Shown: positions 50,745 through 60,346 of the stretch, in pieces | Layout of the letters: every line of letters begins with the position of its first letter | Numbering within the stretch: the first letter of the stretch is position 1 | From: Bacteroidota bacterium | Lineage (GTDB): Bacteria > Bacteroidota > Bacteroidia > Cytophagales > Cyclobacteriaceae | DNA: 64,000 nucleotides | Direction: 5' to 3' | Assembly (NCBI GenBank): GCA_016191555.1 | Contig: JACPVX010000037.1 | Span: forward strand, 116,638 to 180,637 | Program-made: the position numbers and the translations under genes | Notes under the pieces: generated by a model | Told to the model about the DNA's origin: nothing | The model's database searches: none | What the model saw: only the letters and a program-made list of their open reading frames with translations

Positions 50745-53282
50745 TTGAAAAAAATCCTTCTTCTCCTTCTCCTCATTACGAGCCTTGCAACACAGGCGCA
50801 AGTCAGTAAGTATGATTACCTCTACTTCTGCGATCAACTGATGGTCAACACCAATAACTCTGTTCCGTATCTCCAAGGCTTCTATGCCGACTTAAAACAA
50901 TTTAAGCTAAAATCCAGTTTTCGATTCCGCTATTTCGATTCATATAATTTCATTCGTCAACCGGATGAAAGTGCATTTAAAAAAATAAATGGCGGCCCCA
51001 ATTCCATATACAAAACAACAGCGCTTGAGCTATGGAAACTCTACAATCAGTGCTATGTAAAAAACGGAGAAATTATTGCCTACCTGCGGCTGGAAGAGTA
51101 TAAAACCGATGTAGAGAAAGGTTTTACTTTAGTGATGGAGATGCAGCAATTGCAAATCGCTATGGGTAAAGCCCGTGACCAGCTCGCTGGTAAAATTGCC
51201 AGCGAGGCCAGCTCATTAGCCACGTCCAACGGCTTTATCAAACCTTATCAATTACTAATGAAAGCCATCTTGCACGAAGAGGAATTGATACGCAAGCTGT
51301 CCCGAAATTTTAACGAAGAAACGTTTGTAGGATTTGCGCAGGAAGAAATTTTAAAATCATTTTTAGAAACAGATGATTTGCTGAAAACGCTAAGCACCAT
51401 CAAGTTGCCCGGTCAAAATTATTTTAGTAATTGTGTGGAGGGCGTGCAACAGATTCAGAAAGCCAAACAACATGCACTGGATAACTTCAGTAATGAAGCT
51501 ACGTTCGATGGACGGTATGCCAATCAGCTCTACGATAATCTGCAAAACTACTTCAACAACGATATCCTTCATTTTTATTCCAATTTTTGTGCCCAGTCCA
51601 ATCTCGCGTACTATCCGGTGGCCTTTCGGCAATACGATTTCGATGCGCCACTCAAACCGTGGATGTTCACATACATCACCTATTCCCCAGCCATTTTAGA
51701 TAGCTTACGTATTGTCAAGCAACCTGCTGCTTTACCCGTGGCGGGCTTCACACAACTCAATGCCATTGTTCATTACATAGACGAGTGTGTCGGCTCGATG
51801 GAAAATCTTTTTAAAGAATTGCGCAGCGAAGGAAGCACCTGGACTAGTTTAAGGGCTGGCAAAATGCCATACAAAAATCCTGTTCTCAAATTTGATAAGT
51901 TTCGAATTCCCATCAGTATGCATGGACTTATCTTGAAAGAGAGTAAAAACCTGCCTGTATCTTACCGCGTCAGTCTTATCAATCGTGTAAACGATATGCA
52001 ACAAATCATGCTCGCACTGCAGGATCATTTAATTGAGTTGAGTCAATATATGGGTAGCGGTACATTTCGTGGAAAGAACATCGAATACATTGACACTAAG
52101 CTGAGAACGATCGAATTACTTTATACTGAACTGGACAGTCGCAAGGAAACGTTGTTTCTCGAAGTACGCAAAGCTTACGCTGCTCATCCGCCACTAAAAA
52201 GAAATGCGTGGACCGTCACCGCCTCGGCTTTGCTCAAAGCAACGGACGATAGTCGCAAAATCTTAAAACAAGTTGATCAGCGCGTGTACGAACAAAATCA
52301 ATCCCCCCTATCTGCGGCTGCTATCCACGAAGACCAACGCGACCTCATTTCCAACCAGTTGAATTACATGAAAGGAATTGTGCGGATTGGTCGATACAAT
52401 GGACTCTGTCCTTACACACCGTACGAATACATTCCGGATTACTTAAAAACACTCGAAGAAAAAGTAACGAACTTTCCCACGGAAGTGGAAGACAAAAACA
52501 AAACCTATGGTGATTTTCTCTACATGCACAATAGCATTGTGAGCCAATACAACAAGTTTGCCGAATTAGCTCTGGGAGAAAATGAATATTCTACCAACGA
52601 CCCCATGCGACCCGTTTACATTCTGTCGTACATTCAACAGCCACCGAAGTATCATCATGAAATACCAAAGCCGGAAATAAAGATAGAACAACCTGCCAAA
52701 GAGGAGGAACCAACGGAAGTGAAGGACACTGAAGTCATTTCGTTGGAGGGCTATCCCTTCAACAATCTTGTGTTGCTACTGGATGTTTCGGGTTCTATGA
52801 ACCAACCCGAACGATTGCCCTTGTTGAAGACAAGTTTTCAGAAACTAGTTCGATTGATGCGCGCAGAAGACGAGGTGAGTATTGTCATTTATTCCGGAAC
52901 GGCCATCCTGCACTTACCTCCCGTATCCGCGAGCGACACCGTTGCCATTATGCGATCCATCCAAACGCTGCGGTCCGAAGGCAATACCAACATTGTCGAT
53001 GGATTAGCCTTAGCTTATAAAACCGCAAATAAAAATTTCATCAAAGGCGGCAACAACAAAATCATTTTGGCTACCGATGGTGATTTTAAAACGGCAGAGT
53101 CGCTTTACAAACTGGCTGAGAAAAATGCTTCGAAAATAATGCTTAGTGTTTTTGATTTCAGTCAACTGGCACATCCAATCGTTCCGCTTCAAACGCTGGC
53201 CGAAAAGGGAAGCGGGAGTTATGTAAAAGTAAATACTCAAAATTTACTTGATGTCTTGGCGAAGGAGGCGAAAAAGGAATAA
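50745..53282 (+). CDS. Exported VWA-domain protein
   Basis: Protein of about 845 residues. No ATG lies at the start of the frame; I chose TTG 50745, which opens a standard signal peptide (MKKILLLLLLITSLATQAQ). Another TTG at 50727 would add six residues. Residues about 25-640 are largely helical and of unknown family. The C-terminal von Willebrand A domain (about 660-845) has MIDAS motif LLLDVSGSMNQ, a second part with SEGNTNIVDGL, and the ATDGDF aspartate. VWA domains bind proteins through a metal ion. It may act with the TPM protein and lipoproteins encoded just before it. Confidence 0.85.
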   Translation: MKKILLLLLLITSLATQAQVSKYDYLYFCDQLMVNTNNSVPYLQGFYADLKQFKLKSSFRFRYFDSYNFIRQPDESAFKKINGGPNSIYKTTALELWKLYNQCYVKNGEIIAYLRLEEYKTDVEKGFTLVMEMQQLQIAMGKARDQLAGKIASEASSLATSNGFIKPYQLLMKAILHEEELIRKLSRNFNEETFVGFAQEEILKSFLETDDLLKTLSTIKLPGQNYFSNCVEGVQQIQKAKQHALDNFSNEATFDGRYANQLYDNLQNYFNNDILHFYSNFCAQSNLAYYPVAFRQYDFDAPLKPWMFTYITYSPAILDSLRIVKQPAALPVAGFTQLNAIVHYIDECVGSMENLFKELRSEGSTWTSLRAGKMPYKNPVLKFDKFRIPISMHGLILKESKNLPVSYRVSLINRVNDMQQIMLALQDHLIELSQYMGSGTFRGKNIEYIDTKLRTIELLYTELDSRKETLFLEVRKAYAAHPPLKRNAWTVTASALLKATDDSRKILKQVDQRVYEQNQSPLSAAAIHEDQRDLISNQLNYMKGIVRIGRYNGLCPYTPYEYIPDYLKTLEEKVTNFPTEVEDKNKTYGDFLYMHNSIVSQYNKFAELALGENEYSTNDPMRPVYILSYIQQPPKYHHEIPKPEIKIEQPAKEEEPTEVKDTEVISLEGYPFNNLVLLLDVSGSMNQPERLPLLKTSFQKLVRLMRAEDEVSIVIYSGTAILHLPPVSASDTVAIMRSIQTLRSEGNTNIVDGLALAYKTANKNFIKGGNNKIILATDGDFKTAESLYKLAEKNASKIMLSVFDFSQLAHPIVPLQTLAEKGSGSYVKVNTQNLLDVLAKEAKKE

Positions 53283-53462
53283 GCGGATTACCAATTTTCT
53301 TAAGTTTCCAATCCCGGATTCTTATCACATCATCATGCGATTTACTTAGCCATGAACATTGTCCATATTTGGATGGTAAAGAGTCGTCTGAATTTCAGAT
53401 CGATCTTATACTGTTCTAGGCTGGGCTTTTGTTTTTTTAGTGACTGGTTTATTTTTATCTCC

Positions 53463-56400
53463 ATGAAAAGATTATCGTCATTCGTTTTTATAGTCTCAGT
53501 TATTGTATTTCCTTCCTATTCACAAATCTCAAGCACCTTTGATACGGACGCTGACGGATGGACTTTTTTGAATACTTCTACTTCCGTACCCCTGGCCTAT
53601 TCTTCAACAGGCGGAAATCCGGGAGGTTTTGTATCGGCCACCTATAGTTCGAATACGGGTGTCACCATTCAAAACTGGATTGCTCCTTCAAAATTCTTGG
53701 GAAATCAATTGGCGCGAGCACTCGGCATGACTTTAAAATTTGATCTCCAACAATCGCAAGCGGGCGCTACCGGGGGATTTGACGTGCGAATAGAAAATGG
53801 AAGTTCGTTTATTTATTTTGTGCTCCCCGCAAAACCTGCGGTAGCACCAGCATGGTCTTCGTACACATTAACACTCGATGAAACTACTGCGTGGAAATAC
53901 AGTGCTGGAAACGTGACGGCCACACGCGATCAGATCATCTCCATATTAAGAAATGTAACTTCGATTGAGATTCGAGGCACCTATGCGACCAATGCCGCCT
54001 ATACATCTGGACTTGATAATGTATTTTTAGATCAACGCATATTAACACCGGCTCCTGTAGCAACATCACTTTCGGCTACATCGGGTAAGCCGGGCGATGT
54101 GATTATCATCACGGGTTCAGGTTTCAATACTACACCATCAGCCAATCGTGTTTCATTTGGCACTTTAGCCAGCACGAGCGCGGTTGTTCAATCTGCTACC
54201 ATCAACCAATTGCAAGTGGTTGTTCCAGTCGGTGCTTCGTATGGCCCCATCACCATTACCAATACAGTAACAGGTCTCTCTTCCAAAGCAGCAACGCCAT
54301 TTAATCCGGTGTTTGATGGTGGTGGACGAATTGTACCTGCTTCTTTTCGGGATAAGTTTACGATTTCCACCATTGCTAGAGAAGGTTTTTTTGTAGGCGA
54401 TATGGATGGCGATGGATGGGAAGATTTTGCAGTTGCTAACAACAATGCCGATGACGTAATCGACATCTACCGCAATTTGGGATTAGGAGGTAATTTATCA
54501 GCCGCATCATTTGACACCAAAGTATCAGTAGCTATTCCACAATTGGGCGGCAGTGGCACGAACGGTGCGGGCCTTTGGTTTGCAGATTTAGATGGCGATG
54601 GAATGCTGGATGCCGTGAGTTCAAACGCAACAAGCGCCATTAGTGCAGCCTTTGTTACACTGCGAAACATTAGCACACCCGGAAATCTCGCGTTTGAAGC
54701 GCCTGAGTATTGGGCAGGTGGCAGTGATGAAACACCAATCAATTTAATTGCTGATTTAGATGGAGATGGTCGCCCTGAATTGATGGGCGGAGAAAGTGCC
54801 ATTTGTGGTTGTGTACGTACTGACTTCTGGTTCAATCAAAATATCAGCACCCCTGGAAACATTGAATTTGGCTCTGCCAGCGGTCTTTACAACAACTCTG
54901 TCATCAATGGTTTTGGTGGCGCTCAAATTGGAGATTTAAATGGCGATGGAAAAGGAGATTTGCTGGTAGGTCACCAAGTGGGCAATCGTTTTACCGTTTT
55001 ACAAAACACGTCTGTTCTTGGCGTACCCTCCTTCCTTAACTCATTTACTTTTGATACGGATCGGACCATGCGAGTAGTAGATGTAAACCTCGATGGAAAA
55101 AATGATTTAGTCTGGAGAAAATCAGGCTCGCTTTACTTTCGAATCAATACAGACACGGATGGCATTTTAACCGTTGATGATTTTGCGACAGAATTTATTC
55201 TCGCCAACGAGATAGGAGTAGATGGAGGAATTAGCATTACTGATTTTAACGGAGATGGTAAGCCCGACATTGCTGTGACAGATAGTGATGCCGTGGGTGT
55301 TTTTGAAAATATTTTTGATGGAGGAACTTTCAGCGCAGCTTCGTTTATCCCAGCCTTTCAGGTACCAGGAGCTGGTGCCGGCAGCAACACCAGCAGCCCC
55401 GTAGTCAGCGATTTGAACCACGATGGCAAGCCTGATTTCTTAATAGCCGGCAGCGCTTCGGTCACTATTGTGCAAAACAATAATGTGGTTGCTCCACATA
55501 TTTCACTGAATACAGTTTCTCCGCTTTCAGCACCGGTAGGCAGTACAGTCACGATAACCGGAAACAATTTCTCAACAGTTTTAACGGACAATGAGGTTTG
55601 GTTTGGAGATGTGCGCGCCTCTGTACTTACGGCATCCACCACACAACTAACAGTAACGGTTCCTGCTGGTGCAGCTTACGCACCTGTAAGTGTGCGCAGA
55701 GGTGAATTTTCCTCCAGCTATCATCTGCCTTTTTCTACTTCTTTTTCGGCAGGCGTTACATTCGACAACACCCACTTTGCACCGCCCGTTTCGTATACCC
55801 TTACCGGAGCCGACTACGACATTGAAGTGGGCGATCTGGAATTAGATGGTAAACCTGATATTATTGCAGAAGGCAGCGGATTGATTTCGCGCATCTTTCA
55901 AAACTCACATACGACTGGCGCCATTTCTGCCAGCTCATTAACCGTAGTGGGTACAACAGCTACGTCTTCAGCAAATCCTAAATTAGCCGATGTAGATGGC
56001 GATGGCAAACTGGACATTGTAAGTCCGAATGGCAGAACTTATCCGAATCAAAGTACCACTGGCACCATTTCATTTGGAACTAACATTACAACTGCTTCTG
56101 GAGATAACATCACATTTGGAGATTTGAATTTGGATGGCAAAACAGATTTAGTTTCTGCGGCCCCATCTTCCGGATCGGCACAACTTCAATTACAAGAAAA
56201 CCGAAGCAATGTGGGCGTCTTCGTAAATAACGGCACATACGGCACATTTACAAACAACATCATTTACAACAAAGCTTCGCGTGGTGGCGATGTAGCTATT
56301 GCCGATTTTGATAATGATGGATTTAACGATGTGGTATCGTTGAATCCTTTTACCGACAACATGAGTGTTTTTAGAAACGCACAAAAATTCAGAGTCTCAA

Positions 56401-59315
56401 CAACGCTGTTTAATCCGCGTGTGGATATAGCGGTAGGCGATAATCCCCTGCGTGCCTACCCTGCCGATTTTGATCGGGATGGAAAGATAGATTTACTCAT
56501 TACACACTGGACAGGCACATCTACTACTTTACTTATCGTATTTCAAAATACTAGCACGGTTGGAAATATATCATTTAACCGAATTGATCTGACGAATCCC
56601 AGCACAGTTACAATAGCAACTGTTGCCGATTTGGATGGCGATGGCAAACCGGAAATCATCGCCACCAGCGAAAGCGGCAATCGCTTTTCTATTTATAAAA
56701 ATCTTCACACATCTGGTGCTTTAACCAGTGCCTCCTTCGATGCTCCATTCAACACCACGGTTACCGCACCGCGCGGAATCACGACTGGCGATTTGAACTT
56801 AGATGGTAAGCCTGAAATTATTATTACACGCGCAGCAGGGCTGTTGGTAGTTTATGAAAATTTGATTCCAAGTATTCCGCCGCCCACCATAAGTTCATTT
56901 ACACCTACATCTGGGGCAGTAGGCATCACGGTCACCATCACAGGAACTAACTTCGATACAACGCCCGCCAATAACATCGTAAAATTTAATGGTACCGACG
57001 CCCATGTTACAACCAGTACTACCACCAGCTTGACTGTAATTGTTCCACCTAGTTCTACAACAGGTCCAATTTCGATTGATGTGTTGGGCAATGTAGCTAA
57101 CTCGGCCTCCAACTTTATTGTAGTGCCTTTCGCTTGTCCGCCTAGCACGCCAACGGGTGGAACATTAGATACATCATTTGATCCTGCTGTTCAAATCCCA
57201 ACTGATTTTAACGCAGTAAGACTTCAGTCCAACGGTCAGATTTTGGCAGTTACGAATTCAACAACCATTGGCGGAGTTAATTATTCCGGCATGTTGCGGT
57301 TCAACACAAATGGCACACTAGATACCAGCTTCGGAAATCCAGCCATTTTTAGTGGTCCATCGTTAATCGCTATACAACCCGATGATAAAATCATTTCGGT
57401 CCAACTTATTGGCAATCTACTTTCCATCAAACGGTTTAACAGCGATGGTACACCTGACACCTCTTTCTCTGGACCATCATTTGATAATTCTGGTTTTTAT
57501 GATACTATTTTTGAAGCGCTTTGCCATCAAACAGATGGGAAGATATTGTTCTCGACATACAATACATTCAATTACTTCCGAGAAATTACACGATTGAATA
57601 ATGATGGAAGCACCGATGCTTCCTTTACATCACCCCCTTCGATCACAGAAGCAATGCCCGTAATCAAACAACAGACAGATGGAAAAATATTAATCGGTGG
57701 GCCTTACGGTGTTATTCGGTTGACTAGCACGGGTACCATTGACCCAGCTTTTCAACCGGGTTCAACAGATGCAGATATTACCGATTTAGAATTGCAAGCC
57801 GATGGCAAGATTGTAGTTGTTGGCCCTTTTAACAAGCTTAACTCGGTGCCGGCAAGCAAAATTGCTCGGTTGAATACCGATGGCTCATTTGACATCACGT
57901 TTCAATCAGGCAACGGCATAACCGGTTACACGTCCATCCCTTATGATCTGGAAATGCTTCCCGATCGAAAAATTGTAGTAACGGGAAGCTTTTCTACATA
58001 TAATGACCAAAGTCGAAATTACGTAGCTGTTATCAATGAGAATGGCAGTTTAGATTGTCTGTTTGATTCTGGTTCAGGTCCCACCAATGATGTTTACCAT
58101 GCGGCTGGACAATCTGATGGAATGATCGTAATTGCCGGTGCATTCGATAGCTATGGTGGTACGACAAGAAATGGATTAGCACGTGTAAATAATATTCTGA
58201 AAAAGATTACCATCACCACCCAGCCCTCCGATTTTAGCGGGTGCGTAGGTCAAACAGCTACCTTCACTTCCCTAGCTACCGGCACCACCAACATCACCTA
58301 TCAATGGCAAATTTCACCGGACGGAGTTGCGCCTTTCACTGACATCGCCAATGGAGGCGGTTATAGCAATGTTACCACAACTACGCTTTCCATCAACACA
58401 ACAGGAAATTTTGGAGCAGGTCGTTATCGCTGTCGCATCAATGGCGATTTTGCTGCCGAAGTCATCAGCAACGATGAAGGATTGTTTATCAACCCAATTC
58501 CGGCTGCACCGGGGACGACAGGCGCCACTACATGCAAAAATGGAACGGTAACATTGCAGGCGAGTGGCGCTAATGATGGAGAATATCTTTGGTACACCTT
58601 GCCTACCGGAGGCACTGCAATCACCGATGAGTTTAACAGCACATTCCTCACTCCTTCACTCACCGCCACCACTACCTATTACGTTTCAATTTCAAAAAGC
58701 GGCTGCGAGGGCCCACGTACGCCTGTGTTGGCAACAGTTACATCTACCGTTTGTGGTCCTGTGTTTACTCCACAAAAGTTAGTCACACAAGTCGAAGGGA
58801 AAATTACGATCAACCTCGTTCCACTCATTACAACCAGCGGCACACTGGATGTCAACTCCATTCGGGTGACGGCCCCTTTGAACAGCGGAGCTTCGGCTGT
58901 AGTGGTGGCAGGTGTTCTCACTATCGATTATAAAGGCAAACCCTTTTCGGGAAATGAAGTGATCACCATTGAAGCGTGTAATACGAATGGAGAGTGTAAC
59001 CAACAACCATTCACCATCGAAGTAGCCGGAGACATTGTGGTGTACAATGCCGTGTCGCCCAATGGTGATGATAAAAATCCATTTCTCTTCCTGCAATACA
59101 TCGATGTCATCCCCGAAACGAAAACTAATCGCGTTACCATCTTTAATCGCTGGGGCGATGAGGTGTTTTCTGTTTCCGATTACGACAACAAAACCAAAGT
59201 ATTTATTGGCCTTACGAATGACGGAAGCAAACTCCCGGCTGGTACGTATTTCTATAAAATTGAATTACCATTGGCAGGAAAGTCGTTGACCGGATTTTTT
59301 GATTTAAAATATTGA
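53463..59315 (+). CDS. Giant T9SS type-B cargo with FG-GAP and delta-60 repeats
   Basis: Protein of 1950 residues read from ATG 53463 (signal MKRLSSFVFIVSVIVFPSYS); the open frame reaches 53352 but the extra part is not signal-like. Domains in order: a discoidin-like N-terminal domain (about 25-190); three IPT/TIG domains interleaved with 14 FG-GAP/VCBS calcium loops of the DxDGDGxxD type (for example VGDMDGDGWEDF, ITDFNGDGKPDI, FADLDGDGMLDA); seven delta-60 repeats (GTLDTSF, DGSFDITF); an Ig-like region; and a C-terminal type-B sorting domain (VVYNAVSPNGDDKN, VTIFNRWGDEVF, PAGTYFYKIELP). It should be a calcium-stabilised surface protein. The next gene encodes its SprF-like partner. Confidence 0.92.
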   Translation: MKRLSSFVFIVSVIVFPSYSQISSTFDTDADGWTFLNTSTSVPLAYSSTGGNPGGFVSATYSSNTGVTIQNWIAPSKFLGNQLARALGMTLKFDLQQSQAGATGGFDVRIENGSSFIYFVLPAKPAVAPAWSSYTLTLDETTAWKYSAGNVTATRDQIISILRNVTSIEIRGTYATNAAYTSGLDNVFLDQRILTPAPVATSLSATSGKPGDVIIITGSGFNTTPSANRVSFGTLASTSAVVQSATINQLQVVVPVGASYGPITITNTVTGLSSKAATPFNPVFDGGGRIVPASFRDKFTISTIAREGFFVGDMDGDGWEDFAVANNNADDVIDIYRNLGLGGNLSAASFDTKVSVAIPQLGGSGTNGAGLWFADLDGDGMLDAVSSNATSAISAAFVTLRNISTPGNLAFEAPEYWAGGSDETPINLIADLDGDGRPELMGGESAICGCVRTDFWFNQNISTPGNIEFGSASGLYNNSVINGFGGAQIGDLNGDGKGDLLVGHQVGNRFTVLQNTSVLGVPSFLNSFTFDTDRTMRVVDVNLDGKNDLVWRKSGSLYFRINTDTDGILTVDDFATEFILANEIGVDGGISITDFNGDGKPDIAVTDSDAVGVFENIFDGGTFSAASFIPAFQVPGAGAGSNTSSPVVSDLNHDGKPDFLIAGSASVTIVQNNNVVAPHISLNTVSPLSAPVGSTVTITGNNFSTVLTDNEVWFGDVRASVLTASTTQLTVTVPAGAAYAPVSVRRGEFSSSYHLPFSTSFSAGVTFDNTHFAPPVSYTLTGADYDIEVGDLELDGKPDIIAEGSGLISRIFQNSHTTGAISASSLTVVGTTATSSANPKLADVDGDGKLDIVSPNGRTYPNQSTTGTISFGTNITTASGDNITFGDLNLDGKTDLVSAAPSSGSAQLQLQENRSNVGVFVNNGTYGTFTNNIIYNKASRGGDVAIADFDNDGFNDVVSLNPFTDNMSVFRNAQKFRVSTTLFNPRVDIAVGDNPLRAYPADFDRDGKIDLLITHWTGTSTTLLIVFQNTSTVGNISFNRIDLTNPSTVTIATVADLDGDGKPEIIATSESGNRFSIYKNLHTSGALTSASFDAPFNTTVTAPRGITTGDLNLDGKPEIIITRAAGLLVVYENLIPSIPPPTISSFTPTSGAVGITVTITGTNFDTTPANNIVKFNGTDAHVTTSTTTSLTVIVPPSSTTGPISIDVLGNVANSASNFIVVPFACPPSTPTGGTLDTSFDPAVQIPTDFNAVRLQSNGQILAVTNSTTIGGVNYSGMLRFNTNGTLDTSFGNPAIFSGPSLIAIQPDDKIISVQLIGNLLSIKRFNSDGTPDTSFSGPSFDNSGFYDTIFEALCHQTDGKILFSTYNTFNYFREITRLNNDGSTDASFTSPPSITEAMPVIKQQTDGKILIGGPYGVIRLTSTGTIDPAFQPGSTDADITDLELQADGKIVVVGPFNKLNSVPASKIARLNTDGSFDITFQSGNGITGYTSIPYDLEMLPDRKIVVTGSFSTYNDQSRNYVAVINENGSLDCLFDSGSGPTNDVYHAAGQSDGMIVIAGAFDSYGGTTRNGLARVNNILKKITITTQPSDFSGCVGQTATFTSLATGTTNITYQWQISPDGVAPFTDIANGGGYSNVTTTTLSINTTGNFGAGRYRCRINGDFAAEVISNDEGLFINPIPAAPGTTGATTCKNGTVTLQASGANDGEYLWYTLPTGGTAITDEFNSTFLTPSLTATTTYYVSISKSGCEGPRTPVLATVTSTVCGPVFTPQKLVTQVEGKITINLVPLITTSGTLDVNSIRVTAPLNSGASAVVVAGVLTIDYKGKPFSGNEVITIEACNTNGECNQQPFTIEVAGDIVVYNAVSPNGDDKNPFLFLQYIDVIPETKTNRVTIFNRWGDEVFSVSDYDNKTKVFIGLTNDGSKLPAGTYFYKIELPLAGKSLTGFFDLKY

Positions 59316-59321
59316 TTGCGC

Positions 59322-60266
59322 ATGACTATCGCTCCCTCATCTCCAAATAAAAAGCTTATCGCTTTGCTCTTGCTGCTTGGCGGAATGCTCTCTTCAAAAA
59401 ATGCCATCGCACAGCAAGACCCCTTGTATTCGCAGTATATCACCAATCCATTTGTGATCAACCCGGCTTATGCAGGCCTCACCAACAATTTAAATTTCTC
59501 ACTCAACTACCGCAATCAGTGGGCAGGTTTTGAAGGCAGCCCGAAGACGATCAACTTCAACGGACATATTTCGTTGCGCAACAATCAAATGGGTGCCGGC
59601 CTGATGGTGATCTCCGATCAGATCGGTAACAGTAAAATCACGGAGATATTTGGTAGTTATAGCTATCGCATCAACCTGACGGACGACAAAATTTTATCCT
59701 TTGGATTGCAAGCCGGTATGGCCAATTACCAAATCGACAATTCGAAAGTAAATCCATTTCATAAAGACGATGATTTGTTTCTCGGAAATTTTTCGGAGAC
59801 GAAGCCGAGTTTTGGTTTCGGAGCGATTTTAAAGAACGATAAGTTTATGGTGGGGCTTTCCGTACCTCGCATGTTGCGCTCAACGCTGGAAACACAAGGA
59901 CAACAAGCCACGCTCTACACTCAGCATTATTACCTGTTGGGATCGTATCTCTTTTTTATTTCGGAACACGTGCGCTTCAAACCAGCCACTATGATTAAAA
60001 TGGTGAGTGGCGCACCTTTGTCGGTAGACCTCAATGCTTCATTTATTCTGCATGAAAATTATCAAGCTGGCTTGCTCACACGCAACTTCAATACCTACGG
60101 TCTTTTCATGCAAGCACTTTTCAAAGATAGCTTTCGGATCGGCTACGTATTCGAGGTACCCACCGGCTCGGCTGTCGGCGCCAACTTTAGCACACATGAA
60201 ATCTGTATCGGCTACCGAATCAACACGTTTACGTTTCACTCGAAGTCGGGTGTTTACAATTTCTAG
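59322..60266 (+). CDS. PorP/SprF family T9SS outer-membrane protein
   Basis: Protein of 314 residues, ATG 59322, with a longer N-terminal leader than its paralogue (signal ending KNAIAQ). The mature protein opens with QQDPLYSQYITNPFVINPAY, then NYRNQWAGFEGSPKTINFNG and a barrel ending NFSTHEICIGYRINTFTFHS. It is a clear paralogue of the protein at 43519. It follows the 1950-residue cargo gene by 6 bases, the expected place for the SprF-type partner of a type-B-CTD protein. Confidence 0.93.
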   Translation: MTIAPSSPNKKLIALLLLLGGMLSSKNAIAQQDPLYSQYITNPFVINPAYAGLTNNLNFSLNYRNQWAGFEGSPKTINFNGHISLRNNQMGAGLMVISDQIGNSKITEIFGSYSYRINLTDDKILSFGLQAGMANYQIDNSKVNPFHKDDDLFLGNFSETKPSFGFGAILKNDKFMVGLSVPRMLRSTLETQGQQATLYTQHYYLLGSYLFFISEHVRFKPATMIKMVSGAPLSVDLNASFILHENYQAGLLTRNFNTYGLFMQALFKDSFRIGYVFEVPTGSAVGANFSTHEICIGYRINTFTFHSKSGVYNF

Positions 60267-60346
60267 TCGCATTTCCAGTTTGCGATTAAGCCAGCGTTTT
60301 TCTTTTTGTGATTTTCTTCATAAATCGGTAATCTAAACCGATTGTT

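Noticed and set aside
53429..53457. Promoter match TTG-N18-TATTTTTA
   Set aside because: The predicted start of transcription would fall at or after the ATG at 53463; the spacer is also too short.
53352..53462. N-terminal extension of the giant cargo protein
   Set aside because: The 37 added residues are not signal-like, while ATG 53463 starts a normal signal peptide.
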